Notes: generated by a model from the sequence alone, not told the origin. 64,000 nt of DNA from Clostridiales bacterium (GCA_004554705.1 SFKS01000009.1:1-64000), one strand, 5' to 3'. Shown: positions 9,556-20,326, numbered from the stretch's first letter. Numbers and translations are program-made.

Positions 9556-10603
9556 ACAATATGTAATACCAATATTTGTTCCACATTTAGGCTGCCCAAA
9601 TGATTGCATATTTTGTAATCAAAAAAGTATAAGTGGACAAATGAAACAAATAACAGAAGATGAAGTAGAAAAAATAATAGAAGAGTTTTTAAATAGTTTC
9701 AAAGAGGAAAAACTATATACTGAAATAGCTTTCTTTGGAGGAAGTTTTACTGGAATCGATATTGATTTGCAAGAAAAACTGCTAAAAATAGCATATAAAT
9801 ATGTAAAGGATAAGAAGGTAGATGGTATTAGAGTATCTACTAGACCAGATTATATCGATAAAGAAAAATTAAAATTGCTAAAAAAATATGGAGTAAAAAC
9901 AATAGAATTAGGAGTTCAATCCACCAATGATTACATTTTGAAAAAGTCAAAAAGAGGTCATAACTTCGAAGATGTAAAAAAAGCATCAAAGCTTATAAGA
10001 AGATATGGTTTTACACTAGGACATCAAATGATGATAGGTCTTCCAGAAAGCACATGGCTAGATGAGCTAAATACTGCGAGAGACTTAGCAAAACTAAAGC
10101 CTAAAATAGTAAGACTATATCCAGTATTAGTGATAAAAGGAACCGAATTGGAAAAGGAATTTGTAAAAGGAGAGTATGAACCAATAACATTAGATCAAGC
10201 TGTAGAAAGATGCAAAGAATTATATTATTTCTTTGACAAAAAGAAAATAACGGTAATAAGAATGGGACTGCAAAACACAGATATAATATCAAATCCAGAA
10301 AATTTAAATAGCCAAGTTGTTGCAGGTCCATATCATGAAGCCTTTGGACAACTTGTAGAAGACAGTATTTGGTATGACAGAATACTATTTGCAATAAAAA
10401 AGGTAAATACAAAAGTTGCAGAGGTTGAGATAGAAGTAAATCCAAATGATGTAAATAATATAATTGGTCATAAAAAGGAAAACATACAAAAATTCAAAGA
10501 ACTTTATGAAGTTGATGTTAAAATAAAACGAAATTTCAGTATTAGACCAGGGAAATTTAATTTAAACATATTGAAAACATATAAAGAGTTTTTAGATGAT
10601 TAA
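9548..10603 (+). CDS. Elp3-like radical SAM protein
   Basis: A 351-residue radical SAM enzyme. The cluster motif is CPNDCIFC (CxxxCxxC) near residue 15. The FFGGSFTG segment, the STRPDYID and ELGVQS motifs and the HQMMIGLP strand match the Elp3/oxygen-independent coproporphyrinogen-oxidase-like group found beside rnc in many Clostridia. The acetyltransferase half of true Elp3 is absent. The ATG at 9548 follows GGAGGT and overlaps the end of rnc, so the two are translationally coupled. The substrate is unknown, perhaps tRNA. Confidence 0.85.
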   Translation: MSRQYVIPIFVPHLGCPNDCIFCNQKSISGQMKQITEDEVEKIIEEFLNSFKEEKLYTEIAFFGGSFTGIDIDLQEKLLKIAYKYVKDKKVDGIRVSTRPDYIDKEKLKLLKKYGVKTIELGVQSTNDYILKKSKRGHNFEDVKKASKLIRRYGFTLGHQMMIGLPESTWLDELNTARDLAKLKPKIVRLYPVLVIKGTELEKEFVKGEYEPITLDQAVERCKELYYFFDKKKITVIRMGLQNTDIISNPENLNSQVVAGPYHEAFGQLVEDSIWYDRILFAIKKVNTKVAEVEIEVNPNDVNNIIGHKKENIQKFKELYEVDVKIKRNFSIRPGKFNLNILKTYKEFLDD

Positions 10604-10616
10604 AAGAAGGAGAATA

Positions 10617-11655
10617 ATGAAATCAAAATATATTAATTTTAAAAACACAAAAAATTATGAAGAACTTAAAGCAGCAGCAGACGCAATAAAACAAGGCAAG
10701 CTTGTACTATTTCCAACAGAGACAGTGTATGGAATAGGAGCAAATGCATTAGATAAAGAAGCAGTAAAAAAAATATATACTGCAAAAGGAAGGGCAAGTG
10801 ACAATCCACTTATAGCACACATTTCTAATATAGAGATGTTAGAACAATTGGCTATAGAAATTGGGGAAGTTGAAAAAAAACTTATAAAAAACTTCTGGCC
10901 AGGTCCACTTACAATAATATTTAAAAAAACACCAATAGTACCAGACATTATAACAGGAGGATTAGATACAGTTGCAATAAGAATGCCAAGTAATGAAATT
11001 GCACATAAATTAATAGAATATTCAAATTGCCCAATAGCAGCACCAAGTGCAAATATATCAGGCAAACCAAGTGGAACACAAATAGAAGATATAATAGAAG
11101 AACTAGATGGTAAAGTGGAATACATAATTGATACTGGTAAAGTTGATATAGGTGTAGAATCAACTGTAATAAGGGTAGTGAACAATACGGTGCATATATT
11201 AAGGCCAGGTAAAATAACACCAGAAGATATAGAAAAATTGGGGATATCAGTACATATTGAAAAACAAATACTACGGAGAATACAAAGAAGGGGAAAAAGT
11301 AATGTCTCCAGGAATAAAATACAAGCATTATGCTCCAACAACAAAAAGCATTTTAGTATACTGTAAAGAAAATGATAAAATGGTAGAAAAAATAAAAGAA
11401 CTTTCTCAAGATAAAAACGTAGTAATATTATGCAAAACAAAGAATCTCAATAAATATAATACACAAAATAAACTAGACATGGGAGATACTTTAGAAGAAA
11501 TAAGCCATAATATGTTTGCACTTTTAAGAAAAGCAGATACATATAATTCAGAATTAATACTAATCGAAGGAGTAGAAAAAGAAGGCTTAGGACTAGCAAT
11601 AATGAACAGATTAATACGTGCCTGTGCACATGAATTTATAGAGTTAGGGGAATAA
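10617..11655 (+). CDS. L-threonylcarbamoyladenylate synthase, Sua5 type (one CGG +1 shift)
   Basis: Makes threonylcarbamoyl-AMP for the t6A modification of ANN-decoding tRNAs. The YrdC domain (about 10-205) shows the KxR/SxN pattern: PTETVYGIGANA, KGRASDNPL, PSANISGKPSG and GVESTVI. The zero frame then runs through CGG at 11274 into 30 residues of nonsense. Skipping that C gives ILGEYKEGEKVMSPGIKYKHYAP, the conserved linker and start of the C-terminal Sua5 domain, continuing to 11655. The joined length is 345 residues, normal for Sua5. The SD AAGAAGGAG supports ATG 10617. It is tightly packed between the radical SAM gene and recD2. Confidence 0.93.
11274..11277 (+). other. CGGA recoding site 3 (Sua5, Gly220)
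   Basis: Reads CTA-CGGA-GAA. Skipping C joins the YrdC domain to the SPG-x-KYKHYAP linker of Sua5. Confidence 0.92.
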
Positions 11656-11657
11656 AT

Positions 11658-13892
11658 TTGGAGATAAAAGGACAAATAACAGACATAATATATGAAAATG
11701 AAATAAATGGATATATGGTGGCAGAGTTTAAAACAACAGATGAAAACACAGTTATAACAGGATATCTGCCATTTATAAATAATGGGGACACTTTAAAAGT
11801 AACAGGAAAATTCGTAACACATCCAGAATACGGAAGACAATTTAAAGTGGAAACATTTGAAAAAACAATGCCAGAAACTTTAGAAGCACTAGAAAGATAT
11901 TTGTCAGGAGGAATAATTAGTGGTGTAGGTCCTGCAACAGCAAAAAAAATAATTGACAAATTTAGAGAAGAAACTATTCATGTTTTAAGATTTGAGCCAG
12001 ATAAACTATCTAAGGTAAAAGGAATAAATGCTACAAAGGCATTGAAAATATCAGAAGAATTTACTGAAAAATGGGATTTATGGGAAATAGTAGGATTTTT
12101 AGAAAAATTTGGAATATCAGCAAGTAATAGTAAAAAAGTATATGAAACCTTTGGAAAAGGTGCAATAACTCAAATTGAAGCCAATCCATATATGTTACTT
12201 GATATAACTTATGGTGTTGATTTTAAAAAAATAGACAAAATGGCTTTAGACTTAGGAATAGCAATAAATGATGACAAAAGAATAGAAAGTGCAATCACAT
12301 ATAGCTTAGCAATAGCAACAACAAATGGAAACACATGTGTAGAAAAACAGAACTTAGTAACATATGTAGAAAACTTACTAGAAGTAGAAGCTCAAGATAT
12401 AGAAAATGGTATAATAAATTTAAAAGTAAGAGAAAAGATAGAAATAGAAAAAATAGATGAAATTGAATGGATATATTTAAAAAGCCTTTATGTTTGTGAA
12501 AAAAATATAGCAGAAAAACTATTAGCTTTAAAATATGCCAAAAACATAAAAAAAGTAAAAGAGTTTGATAAAAAGTTCAAAGAAGAAGAGAAAAAAACAA
12601 GTATAATGTTATCAAAAAAACAGGAGGAAGCAATAAAAACTGTAAACAATAACAATGTTTGTGTCATAACAGGTGGACCAGGGACAGGTAAAACCACAAT
12701 AATAAAATTCATAATAGACTTATATAAAAATGAAGGAAAAAAAGTAGTGCTCTGTGCTCCAACAGGTAGAGCTGCTAAAAGGATGAGCGAGGCTACAGGA
12801 GAAGAAGCTACAACAATACATAGATTATTAGCTCTAGGCAAAATAGAAGAAACACTAGAAATAGAAAGAGTAGACTATCAAATAGAACCAATTGATACTG
12901 ATGTAATAATTATAGATGAAGCCTCTATGGTAGATGTCTTTTTAATGAATTACATATTGAAAGGAATATATTTGGGAACAAAATTGGTTTTAGTAGGTGA
13001 TGTAAACCAATTACCATCAGTAGGACCAGGGAATGTATTAAAAGATATTATAAATTCAGAAGTTATTGAAACTATCGAGTTAAATGAAATATTTAGGCAA
13101 GCAGCCAAAAGTAAAATAGTTACAAATGCACATAAAGTAAATAATGGAGAAAACTTTATAAATACATTAAAAGAAGAACAAGAGGACAAATTGCAAGATT
13201 TCTTTTTTATAAATGAAACATCAACAAATAAAATGTTAGAGGATGTAATATCATTGTGTTCAGGAAGACTAAAAAAATATGGAGACTATGATTTTTTTAA
13301 AGATATACAAGTTTTAACTCCGACCAAAAAAGGAAAAATAGGGACAAAAGAATTAAACAAGGAATTGCAAACTGCCTTAAACCCATCAATAAAATCTTCA
13401 AATAATATCAATTCAATCCCACAAAAAAAACATGGGGAGCGTGTTTTTTTAGTAGGTGATAGAATAATGCAAGTAAAAAACAATTACGATATTTATTGGG
13501 AAAGAAAAAACAAAGAAAATGGAACAGGAATTTTCAATGGAGAATTAGGAACGGTAAAAAAAATAGATGACAGCACCAAACAAGTAGAAATATACTTTGA
13601 TGATGAAAAAACAGCATGGTATGAATATAGTGAACTAGATCAGTTAGAGCATAGTTATTGTGTTACAATACATAAATCTCAAGGCAGTGAATTTAATGTG
13701 GTAATAATGTGCTTACCACAAGCAGCACCCATGTTACTTACAAGGAATCTGCTATATACAGGTATTACGAGAGCAAAAAAACTATTAATAGTACTTGGAA
13801 CAAAATCAATCATTGAATATATGATACAAAATACAGAAACAAAAAAGCGTAATACAGGTTTAGAATATAAATTAAAGCAAATTTTGAATTAA
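11658..13892 (+). CDS. recD2: ATP-dependent helicase RecD2
   Basis: A 744-residue SF1B 5'-3' DNA helicase for repair and replication restart in bacteria that use AddAB rather than RecBCD. The N-terminal OB-like and helix-hairpin-helix region includes the GIISGVGPATAKKII segment. Walker A is GGPGTGKTT near residue 340, Walker B is VIIIDEAS, and the C-terminal motif VI is TGITRAKKLL. The start is TTG at 11658 after AGGGG, two bases after sua5, indicating an operon. Confidence 0.95.
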   Translation: MEIKGQITDIIYENEINGYMVAEFKTTDENTVITGYLPFINNGDTLKVTGKFVTHPEYGRQFKVETFEKTMPETLEALERYLSGGIISGVGPATAKKIIDKFREETIHVLRFEPDKLSKVKGINATKALKISEEFTEKWDLWEIVGFLEKFGISASNSKKVYETFGKGAITQIEANPYMLLDITYGVDFKKIDKMALDLGIAINDDKRIESAITYSLAIATTNGNTCVEKQNLVTYVENLLEVEAQDIENGIINLKVREKIEIEKIDEIEWIYLKSLYVCEKNIAEKLLALKYAKNIKKVKEFDKKFKEEEKKTSIMLSKKQEEAIKTVNNNNVCVITGGPGTGKTTIIKFIIDLYKNEGKKVVLCAPTGRAAKRMSEATGEEATTIHRLLALGKIEETLEIERVDYQIEPIDTDVIIIDEASMVDVFLMNYILKGIYLGTKLVLVGDVNQLPSVGPGNVLKDIINSEVIETIELNEIFRQAAKSKIVTNAHKVNNGENFINTLKEEQEDKLQDFFFINETSTNKMLEDVISLCSGRLKKYGDYDFFKDIQVLTPTKKGKIGTKELNKELQTALNPSIKSSNNINSIPQKKHGERVFLVGDRIMQVKNNYDIYWERKNKENGTGIFNGELGTVKKIDDSTKQVEIYFDDEKTAWYEYSELDQLEHSYCVTIHKSQGSEFNVVIMCLPQAAPMLLTRNLLYTGITRAKKLLIVLGTKSIIEYMIQNTETKKRNTGLEYKLKQILN

Positions 13893-13928
13893 TATGTAAG
13901 TTATAAAAAAATGTAAAAAGGAGTCCAA

Positions 13929-15974
13929 ATGATAGAGTTAAAAAAAGATGCAAAATATATAAAAGGTGTAGGACCAAACAGAATAAAGCAGTTAAATAAA
14001 TTAGGTATATATACCTTAGAAGACGTAATAACATATTATCCAAGAGGCTATGAAAATAGAGGGGTAAAAAAGAATATTACAGAACTATCAGATGGAGAAG
14101 AAGCTCTTATTGAAGCAAGCTGTGTATCTAAGATGTCTGAAATAAAAACAAGGAAAAATTTATCTATATACAAACTAGTTGTAAGAGATGAAACAGCAAC
14201 ATGTACTCTTACATGGTTTAATTCTCCATTTTTGAAAAACAGATTCGTAATAGGCGAAAGATATAAGTTTTTTGGAAAAGTAAAAAGAAAAATAAATCAA
14301 ATTGAAATAATGACACCAATATTTGATGAAAAAAATTCAAATAAAAATACAGGAAGAATTATTCCGATATATCCAAGTATCAACAACCTTTCACAGAACA
14401 TATTAAGAAAGATAATAGAAAATGCACTTTTAGAAGTAAATGAATTACCAGAAACTATTCCTGAATATATAATAAAGAAATATAAGTTAATGCCAAGAAA
14501 AGAGGCAATAAAACAAATTCATTTTCCAGAGAGCTTTGACCAATATAATAAAGCTAGATATAGGCTAGTTTTTGAGGAATTATTAACAATGCAACTCGCA
14601 CTTTTAACATTTAAAAGCAATTATGATAGAAATAGAGAAGGAATTCAGTTTGATAAAGAAGTAAGTATGTCTGAAATTATTGACAAATTACCATTCACAT
14701 TAACAAAAGCACAAACGAGAGTACTTCAAGAAATAGAACAAGATATGGAAAGCAATAAAATGATGAACAGATTGTTACAAGGAGATGTGGGAAGCGGAAA
14801 AACAGCAGTAGCAATGGTATCAGCATACAAGGCAGCAAAATCAGGATATCAAGTCGCAGTAATGGTGCCAACAGCTATACTTGCAAAACAACATTATGAG
14901 AATTTTAAAAAAATATTGAACCAATTTAATATAGAATGTGATCTGTTAGTAAGTGAAACACCAAAAAAACAGAAAAGTGAAATACTAGAGAAATTAAAAA
15001 ATGGCCAAACAGATGTGATAGTAGGAACACATGCACTACTGCAAGAAAATGTAGAATTTAATAAATTAGGATTAGTGGTAACAGATGAGCAGCATAGATT
15101 TGGAGTAAGACAGAGAGGAAAAATAGTTGCTAAAGGGAAAAACATAAATGTTCTAGTTATGTCTGCAACACCAATACCAAGAACTCTTGCATTAATTTTA
15201 TATGGAGATTTGGACATATCTATAATTGATGAACTTCCTCCTAATAGGCAGAAAATAGATACTTTTGCTGTAACACCTTCAAAAGAAGAAAGAGTAAACA
15301 ATTTCATAAAAACACAAATTGATGAAGGAAGACAGTGCTATATTGTATGCCCATTAGTAGAAGAATCAGAGGAAATAAATGCAAAATCTGTTTTAAAAAT
15401 GGCAGAAAAATATAAAAATGAAACTTTTAAAGAATATAGAGTAGAATACATACATGGGAAATTAAACAAAAAAGACAAAGATATAATAATGGAAAATTTC
15501 AAAAATGGTAAAATAGATATACTAATATCAACTACTGTAATAGAAGTAGGAGTAGATGTACCAAATGCCACAATAATGGTAATAGAAAATGCAGAAAGAT
15601 TTGGACTTGCAACACTTCATCAATTAAGAGGAAGAGTAGGTCGTGGAAAATATAAGTCATATTGTATTTTGAAATACAAAGGTAATAGCCAAAACACCAG
15701 AGAAAGAATGAAAATAATGGTAGAAACAAATGATGGTTTTAAAATATCAGAAAAAGACCTAGAGCTAAGAGGGTCAGGAGAATTTTTTGGAACTAAACAA
15801 CATGGAATACCAGAATTTAAAATAGCAAATCTATTCCAAGATATTGAAATTCTAAAATCAATTCAGAGCCTAGCAATACAAATAATAAATGAGGATGAAA
15901 ATTTGCAAAAAAAGGAAAATGAAATTCTTAAAAACAATATTACAAGTAAATTTAAAGAAAGAATAGAAATATAG
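13929..15974 (+). CDS. recG: ATP-dependent DNA helicase RecG
   Basis: A 681-residue SF2 helicase that remodels stalled forks and Holliday junctions. The N-terminal wedge/OB domain begins KGVGPNRIKQLNKLGI. Motif I is GDVGSGKT, motif II is DEQH, motif III is SATPIPRTL, and the C-terminal helicase domain has TTVIEVGVDVPNA and QLRGRVGRG. It follows recD2 by 36 bp with an AAAGGAG SD. Confidence 0.98.
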   Translation: MIELKKDAKYIKGVGPNRIKQLNKLGIYTLEDVITYYPRGYENRGVKKNITELSDGEEALIEASCVSKMSEIKTRKNLSIYKLVVRDETATCTLTWFNSPFLKNRFVIGERYKFFGKVKRKINQIEIMTPIFDEKNSNKNTGRIIPIYPSINNLSQNILRKIIENALLEVNELPETIPEYIIKKYKLMPRKEAIKQIHFPESFDQYNKARYRLVFEELLTMQLALLTFKSNYDRNREGIQFDKEVSMSEIIDKLPFTLTKAQTRVLQEIEQDMESNKMMNRLLQGDVGSGKTAVAMVSAYKAAKSGYQVAVMVPTAILAKQHYENFKKILNQFNIECDLLVSETPKKQKSEILEKLKNGQTDVIVGTHALLQENVEFNKLGLVVTDEQHRFGVRQRGKIVAKGKNINVLVMSATPIPRTLALILYGDLDISIIDELPPNRQKIDTFAVTPSKEERVNNFIKTQIDEGRQCYIVCPLVEESEEINAKSVLKMAEKYKNETFKEYRVEYIHGKLNKKDKDIIMENFKNGKIDILISTTVIEVGVDVPNATIMVIENAERFGLATLHQLRGRVGRGKYKSYCILKYKGNSQNTRERMKIMVETNDGFKISEKDLELRGSGEFFGTKQHGIPEFKIANLFQDIEILKSIQSLAIQIINEDENLQKKENEILKNNITSKFKERIEI

Positions 15975-15989
15975 TTTTCTATTCTTTTT
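15960..15989 (+). terminator. rho-independent terminator overlapping the recG stop
   Basis: AGAATAGAAA and TTTCTATTCT form a 10-bp stem followed by a T-run; it includes the recG stop codon. Confidence 0.7.
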
Positions 15990-16045
15990 CCGTATAAAAA
16001 ACCAATAACCGCAAAAAATAGTAATAAACAGAGAGGGTGAGAGTT

Positions 16046-16988
16046 TTGATAAATTTTAATACAGATTTAGCAATTGAAAGAAATAGTATATATAGACAAG
16101 CCAACAACATAGAAAATGAGGTCGACGGAATAGAAACAGAAGAAAATGAGGTAAATGACAAGATAAAAATATCAAGAGTTAAAATAACTAATGAAAAAGG
16201 AGTAGAAGCTCTTGGAAAACCTATAGGAACATACATTACAATAGATATAAAAAAATTAAAGATTGCAGATGTAGAAGAAATTCAAAAAGCTTCTGAAACA
16301 GTAACAGAAGAACTAAGAACATTGATTGAAAAGCATATAGATAAAAATGGAGATATCTTAATAGTAGGCTTAGGAAATGCATATGTAACACCAGATTCAC
16401 TTCGGACCAAAGGTTGTGAAAGATATAGATATAACGAGACATCTTTTAAAATATGCACCAGAATATATAGATAAAGAAACAAGACCTGTTACAGCAATAG
16501 CACCAGGAGTTTTAGGAACAACAGGAATAGAAACAGTTGAAATAGTAAAGGGAATAGTAGACAATATAAAACCAAAATTAATAATAGTAATAGACAGTTT
16601 ATCATCAAAAAGTATAGAAAGAATAAGTAGCACGGTACAGTTAGCAGATACAGGAATTATACCAGGTGCAGGAGTAGGAAATGCAAGAAACGAGATAAGC
16701 CAAAACACACTCGGAATACCAGTAATCGCAATAGGTGTACCAATGGTAGTAGAGGCAGCAACAATAGCCGCAGATAGTATAGACTTATTTATAGAAAAAC
16801 TCCAGCAAGATGCAAAATCAAATGATTATCTAAATGAACTAAGAAACACAAATAAATATGAGCTGATTAGAGAAGCACTAATTCCAAAAGACTATAATTT
16901 AATTGTAACACCAAAAGAAATAGATGATTTAATAGAAAATATGAAGGATGTTGTTGCAAGAGGAATTAATTTTGCAATACAAAACTAA
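16046..16988 (+). CDS. gpr: spore germination protease GPR (one CGG +1 shift)
   Basis: The aspartic-like protease that degrades small acid-soluble spore proteins at germination. The N-terminal segment NFNTDLAIE contains the processing region. The zero frame reads GLGNAYVTPDSL, then CGG at 16403 and 23 wrong residues. Skipping C gives DSLGPKVVKDIDITRHL, the family's GP-K-V signature, and continues through AIAPGVLGTTGIET and IPGAGVGNARNEIS to 16988. The joined protein is 313 residues. I prefer the TTG at 16046, 8 bp after GAGAGGG, over the GTG at 16037, which sits on the SD. Its 3' end overlaps the convergent traX-like gene by 23 bp. Confidence 0.93.
16403..16406 (+). other. CGGA recoding site 4 (GPR, Gly120)
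   Basis: Reads CTT-CGGA-CCA. Skipping C gives the conserved L-G-P-K-V of GPR proteases. Confidence 0.93.
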
Positions 16989-17667
16989 GTATATAAATTA
17001 AAATCATATGTAAAGGGTAGAACAAGTAAAAAAAGTATTTTGTACTTGGCCCTTTCTTTTTATTGTAACACAGAATAATAATTATGGAAAAAATAGTACA
17101 AATAAAGTAAGGGAGATAGATAATAAACACATTTTTCAAGAATTCAAAACCATAGTTATAATAAACAAGAATTAAATAACTATATTGCATTAAAGTTGCA
17201 ATAATAAAACTAATAGCAAGAAGGCATTTATTTTTATTGAAAACATAAAAAAGAAAAGTTATACCAACACCATAAAAACTATAATCTGAATTAAGAAAGT
17301 GTGCAATAATACCAAAAATAATAGCAGAGAAAACTCCAACAAATTTATTATACTTATCATAAATAATTATAGCAACAAGACCTAAAAATAGCGTAAAAAT
17401 TACATTCAAGCCAAGTTCATTATTAATAATAGAATGAAAAAGCAAAAATGGAATCTGAGAAATAAAAGCAAATAGAATTAATCTTAACAAATACTTTTTC
17501 ACATCATGAGTATGAATATATCCTTCTGAAATTTGGAACGCAAATATAGGAAAAGCTAAGCGACCAACATAATTAAACCAAGAGGAATGTCCATCAAAAA
17601 CTATATATCCTACGTGGTCTATAAACATTGTGAAACATGCAATAATTTTTAAAACAAAAGCATTCAT
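16966..17667 (-). CDS. TraX-like membrane protein
   Basis: A 233-residue polytopic membrane protein with about eight hydrophobic helices. The start MNAFVLKIIACFTMFIDHVG and the segment RLAFPIFAFQISEGY match the TraX/acyltransferase-3-like family; the F-plasmid member acetylates pilin, but the role in Clostridia is unknown. It ends inside the 3' end of gpr on the opposite strand. The stem at 17012-17060 (AAAGGG...CAAGTA with TACTTG...CCCTTT) lies within its coding sequence and may also terminate gpr transcripts. Confidence 0.75.
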   Translation of the reverse strand: MNAFVLKIIACFTMFIDHVGYIVFDGHSSWFNYVGRLAFPIFAFQISEGYIHTHDVKKYLLRLILFAFISQIPFLLFHSIINNELGLNVIFTLFLGLVAIIIYDKYNKFVGVFSAIIFGIIAHFLNSDYSFYGVGITFLFYVFNKNKCLLAISFIIATLMQYSYLILVYYNYGFEFLKNVFIIYLPYFICTIFSIIIILCYNKKKGPSTKYFFYLFYPLHMILIYILSFVLQN

Positions 17668-17721
17668 AAAAAATCCATCCTTATTTACTATATAAATTTA
17701 TAGCACAATAAGGGTGGAAAG

Positions 17722-18576
17722 TCAAACCTTATGATTAATGATTATTTTCTTATTTTTATAAATATTGCACAAATCACAATCACTACAAATAAAAACTCTA
17801 TCACTAAATATTAATTTTAACATGTTTATAAAATCATCTTCTTTATCTATTAAATGAATATATAGTTTCTTAGGCAATAATGTAAGCAAAGAATTTAATG
17901 CAAGGTCATTTGATGAAAAAGATATATCAGATAGATATTTGTTATTAATCAAATCATCACTAAATTCAATATTGTTTTTAGAAGAATCAAGTAAAATTGA
18001 TTTTTGATTTCCATAAATAAGATGTATAACCCCAGAAACACATGGACTTGTTTTAATATATGTTTTAAGAAGATTAATAAATTCGGAATATTCCCTATCT
18101 ATAATAAATTTGTTGACACACATATCAACAATAGTATCAAGTTCTTTAATATAATCACTTAGTTTAAAATTCACAAACCCATCTAAAATCGCATATCTAT
18201 TATCTAAAAAATATTTATAAAAGGAATTAGAAATAGAATTGAGCATAGAGATAGAATTAGATAAATCTACATTTGTTAAGCATAAATTGTAAATTTCTTT
18301 TTTATCCTCAGTAGAAAAATAAAAATAATTTGTATTTATTAAATTTTGAATTAAAAGAGGCTCATAGAAATCAATAACTAAATATGATAAAAGAGTAGAG
18401 ACCTTATTTAGAAACAAGTCAACATTTTTACCAACATAATGAATTATAACATTAGTATAAATTTTAAATTTATAGCAAGAAACAAATATATCTTCAAAAT
18501 CGAAATATTCTAACTCCTCTAGTAGATATTCAGAAATACTTTCATTATTGGTTTTTACACATATAGTTTTTAGCAC
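17722..18576 (-). CDS. ytxC: YtxC-like sporulation protein
   Basis: A 284-residue protein resembling the YtxC family. The best match is the C-terminal half, with GFVNFKLSDYIKELDTIVD and the EYSEFINLLK segment. The frame is open from 18600, but the SD GGAGGGA lies between that ATG and a GTG at 18576, so translation probably starts at the GTG (VLKTICVKTNNE). Late in the protein a CSDCDLC cluster suggests metal binding. Function beyond its association with sporulation is unknown. Confidence 0.7.
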   Translation of the reverse strand: MLKTICVKTNNESISEYLLEELEYFDFEDIFVSCYKFKIYTNVIIHYVGKNVDLFLNKVSTLLSYLVIDFYEPLLIQNLINTNYFYFSTEDKKEIYNLCLTNVDLSNSISMLNSISNSFYKYFLDNRYAILDGFVNFKLSDYIKELDTIVDMCVNKFIIDREYSEFINLLKTYIKTSPCVSGVIHLIYGNQKSILLDSSKNNIEFSDDLINNKYLSDISFSSNDLALNSLLTLLPKKLYIHLIDKEDDFINMLKLIFSDRVFICSDCDLCNIYKNKKIIINHKV

Positions 18577-18673
18577 AAAAATTCCCTCCATACATAACAT
18601 ATTATCTACTAAAAAATGTCTATATATACATATATTATGAAGTGAAAAAAAAGCTGTTACTAAAAATCAGAAA

Positions 18674-18698
18674 AGGGACACTTCTTACGAATGTCCCT
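18674..18698 (-). terminator. terminator after the GH57 gene
   Basis: AGGGACA...TGTCCCT stem with an 11-base loop; on the minus strand it is followed by a TTTT run, between the GH57 stop and ytxC. Confidence 0.65.
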
Positions 18699-18718
18699 CA
18701 AAAAATAATAAGTTTAAA

Positions 18719-20311
18719 TTAGTAATAAATCATATAATCTATTTCTGGGAAAATACAGTCTTGCTTTTGAATTGCTTTTAAGAAGTCATCATCAATTTTA
18801 TTTTCTTTAATCTGTTCATATAATTTTGTAAATCTGCCGATATGCTCTTTTATACGTTTTTTTGCATAATCAACCATAGTACCATGTGTTATTATAAATA
18901 GCCAGTCACTACTTTGAGCAAGTAATAATTCACGAGCACATTGATTCAATGCTTTTTTCTTAATAGCTTTTTTTTCATTTGGAAAAAGATGTGCTAATTC
19001 CACCATTCTATCAGCAGCAACATGCAAATGCTTATGAACATAGTCATTTGAGCTATTAAGCCATACTTCGCTATAACCATTTGCACCCCAACTAGATATA
19101 CAAGGCGTACATTCCTGCATTTCTGGAAACTTGTCTATATACTCTCCAGGGGTAATTAATTTGAAATTACTTTTATCATAATAAATTTTTTTAAACAATA
19201 TATATAACCAATATGGACCTTCATACCACCAATGTCCATATAACTCAGCATCATAAGGACATAGAATTATAGGCTTCGCTGGTGCCATAATATCTGATAA
19301 TTCATTAATTTGATTAACTCTAGAATCAAAGAAATGACCAGCTTGTCTTTCAGCAGAATCCTTTGCCCATTGAAGATTATAATAATCTTTAAAATTTCCT
19401 TTTGAGGTTATTCTATGATACTTAATACCAGTATTCACACGAACTCCATTTTTTGCAATATATGGCTTAATATAATCATAATCAGCATCATAGCCTAAAT
19501 CTCTGTAAAATTCGCGATAATTAAAATCCCCAGGGTAGCCACAAACAGAACTCCATACTTGCTTCGAACTTTCAATATCTCTGCCAAATGCAATAATTCC
19601 ATCTGGAGAACAAATTGGTGCAAATGTACCAAAAATAGGTGTAGGATCAGCATACAAGACACCATGTGATTCTGTAATAATGTATTCAATACCAAACTCT
19701 TTTAAGTACTTGTCCACTTCATGAATATAGCCACATTCTGGAAGCCAAATTCCTCTAGGAGGCTTACCAAAATATTTCTTATATGTTTCGACACCTACTG
19801 CAATTTGAGCCCTGACAGCTTTTTCATTAACATATAAAATGGGAAAATAACCATGAGTCGCGCCACAGGTAATAATTTCCAAAACGCCAATATCTTGAAA
19901 ATGTTTAAACTCATTAATTAAATTACAATTATATATGTCTCTAAAAACATGCAAATCATTAGAATAACGATTCAAATAGTACTTAGAAAGTTCATTTAAC
20001 TGAGAATCATATGCGGTTCTCTTAACCTCTTTAGTAGCAAGCTCAATATGTTTTTTTAAATATTTAATATATCTGCGTTGAAGCAATTTATTATCAAGCA
20101 TATTTAATAAAGGGGGAGTAAGAGACATTGTAATTCGAAAGTCTACTTTTTCCTCCACCAATTTTTTAAAATTAAGAAGTAGTGGTATATATGTTTCAGA
20201 TATTGCTTCAAAAAGCCACTCCTCCTCTAAATAATCTTCACTTTCAGGGTGATGTATAAAAGGTAAATGTGCATGTAATACAAAGCTTACATATCCCTTA
20301 ACATTGTCCAT
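18719..20311 (-). CDS. GH57 1,4-alpha-glucan branching enzyme
   Basis: A 530-residue glycoside hydrolase family 57 protein that probably introduces alpha-1,6 branches into glycogen. It opens with FVLHAHLPFIHHPE. The proposed nucleophile is Glu192 in GIWLPECGY, and the acid/base is Asp354 in CPYDAELYGHWW. The C-terminal bundle (SSWGANGYSEVWLN, LLAQSSDWLFIITHGTMVDYA) is typical of the branching-enzyme subgroup. The SD AAGGAGT precedes the ATG. It lies 15 bp after the DUF4912 gene, the companion gene often found with it. Confidence 0.9.
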   Translation of the reverse strand: MDNVKGYVSFVLHAHLPFIHHPESEDYLEEEWLFEAISETYIPLLLNFKKLVEEKVDFRITMSLTPPLLNMLDNKLLQRRYIKYLKKHIELATKEVKRTAYDSQLNELSKYYLNRYSNDLHVFRDIYNCNLINEFKHFQDIGVLEIITCGATHGYFPILYVNEKAVRAQIAVGVETYKKYFGKPPRGIWLPECGYIHEVDKYLKEFGIEYIITESHGVLYADPTPIFGTFAPICSPDGIIAFGRDIESSKQVWSSVCGYPGDFNYREFYRDLGYDADYDYIKPYIAKNGVRVNTGIKYHRITSKGNFKDYYNLQWAKDSAERQAGHFFDSRVNQINELSDIMAPAKPIILCPYDAELYGHWWYEGPYWLYILFKKIYYDKSNFKLITPGEYIDKFPEMQECTPCISSWGANGYSEVWLNSSNDYVHKHLHVAADRMVELAHLFPNEKKAIKKKALNQCARELLLAQSSDWLFIITHGTMVDYAKKRIKEHIGRFTKLYEQIKENKIDDDFLKAIQKQDCIFPEIDYMIYY

Positions 20312-20326
20312 AGTAAGACTCCTTTG

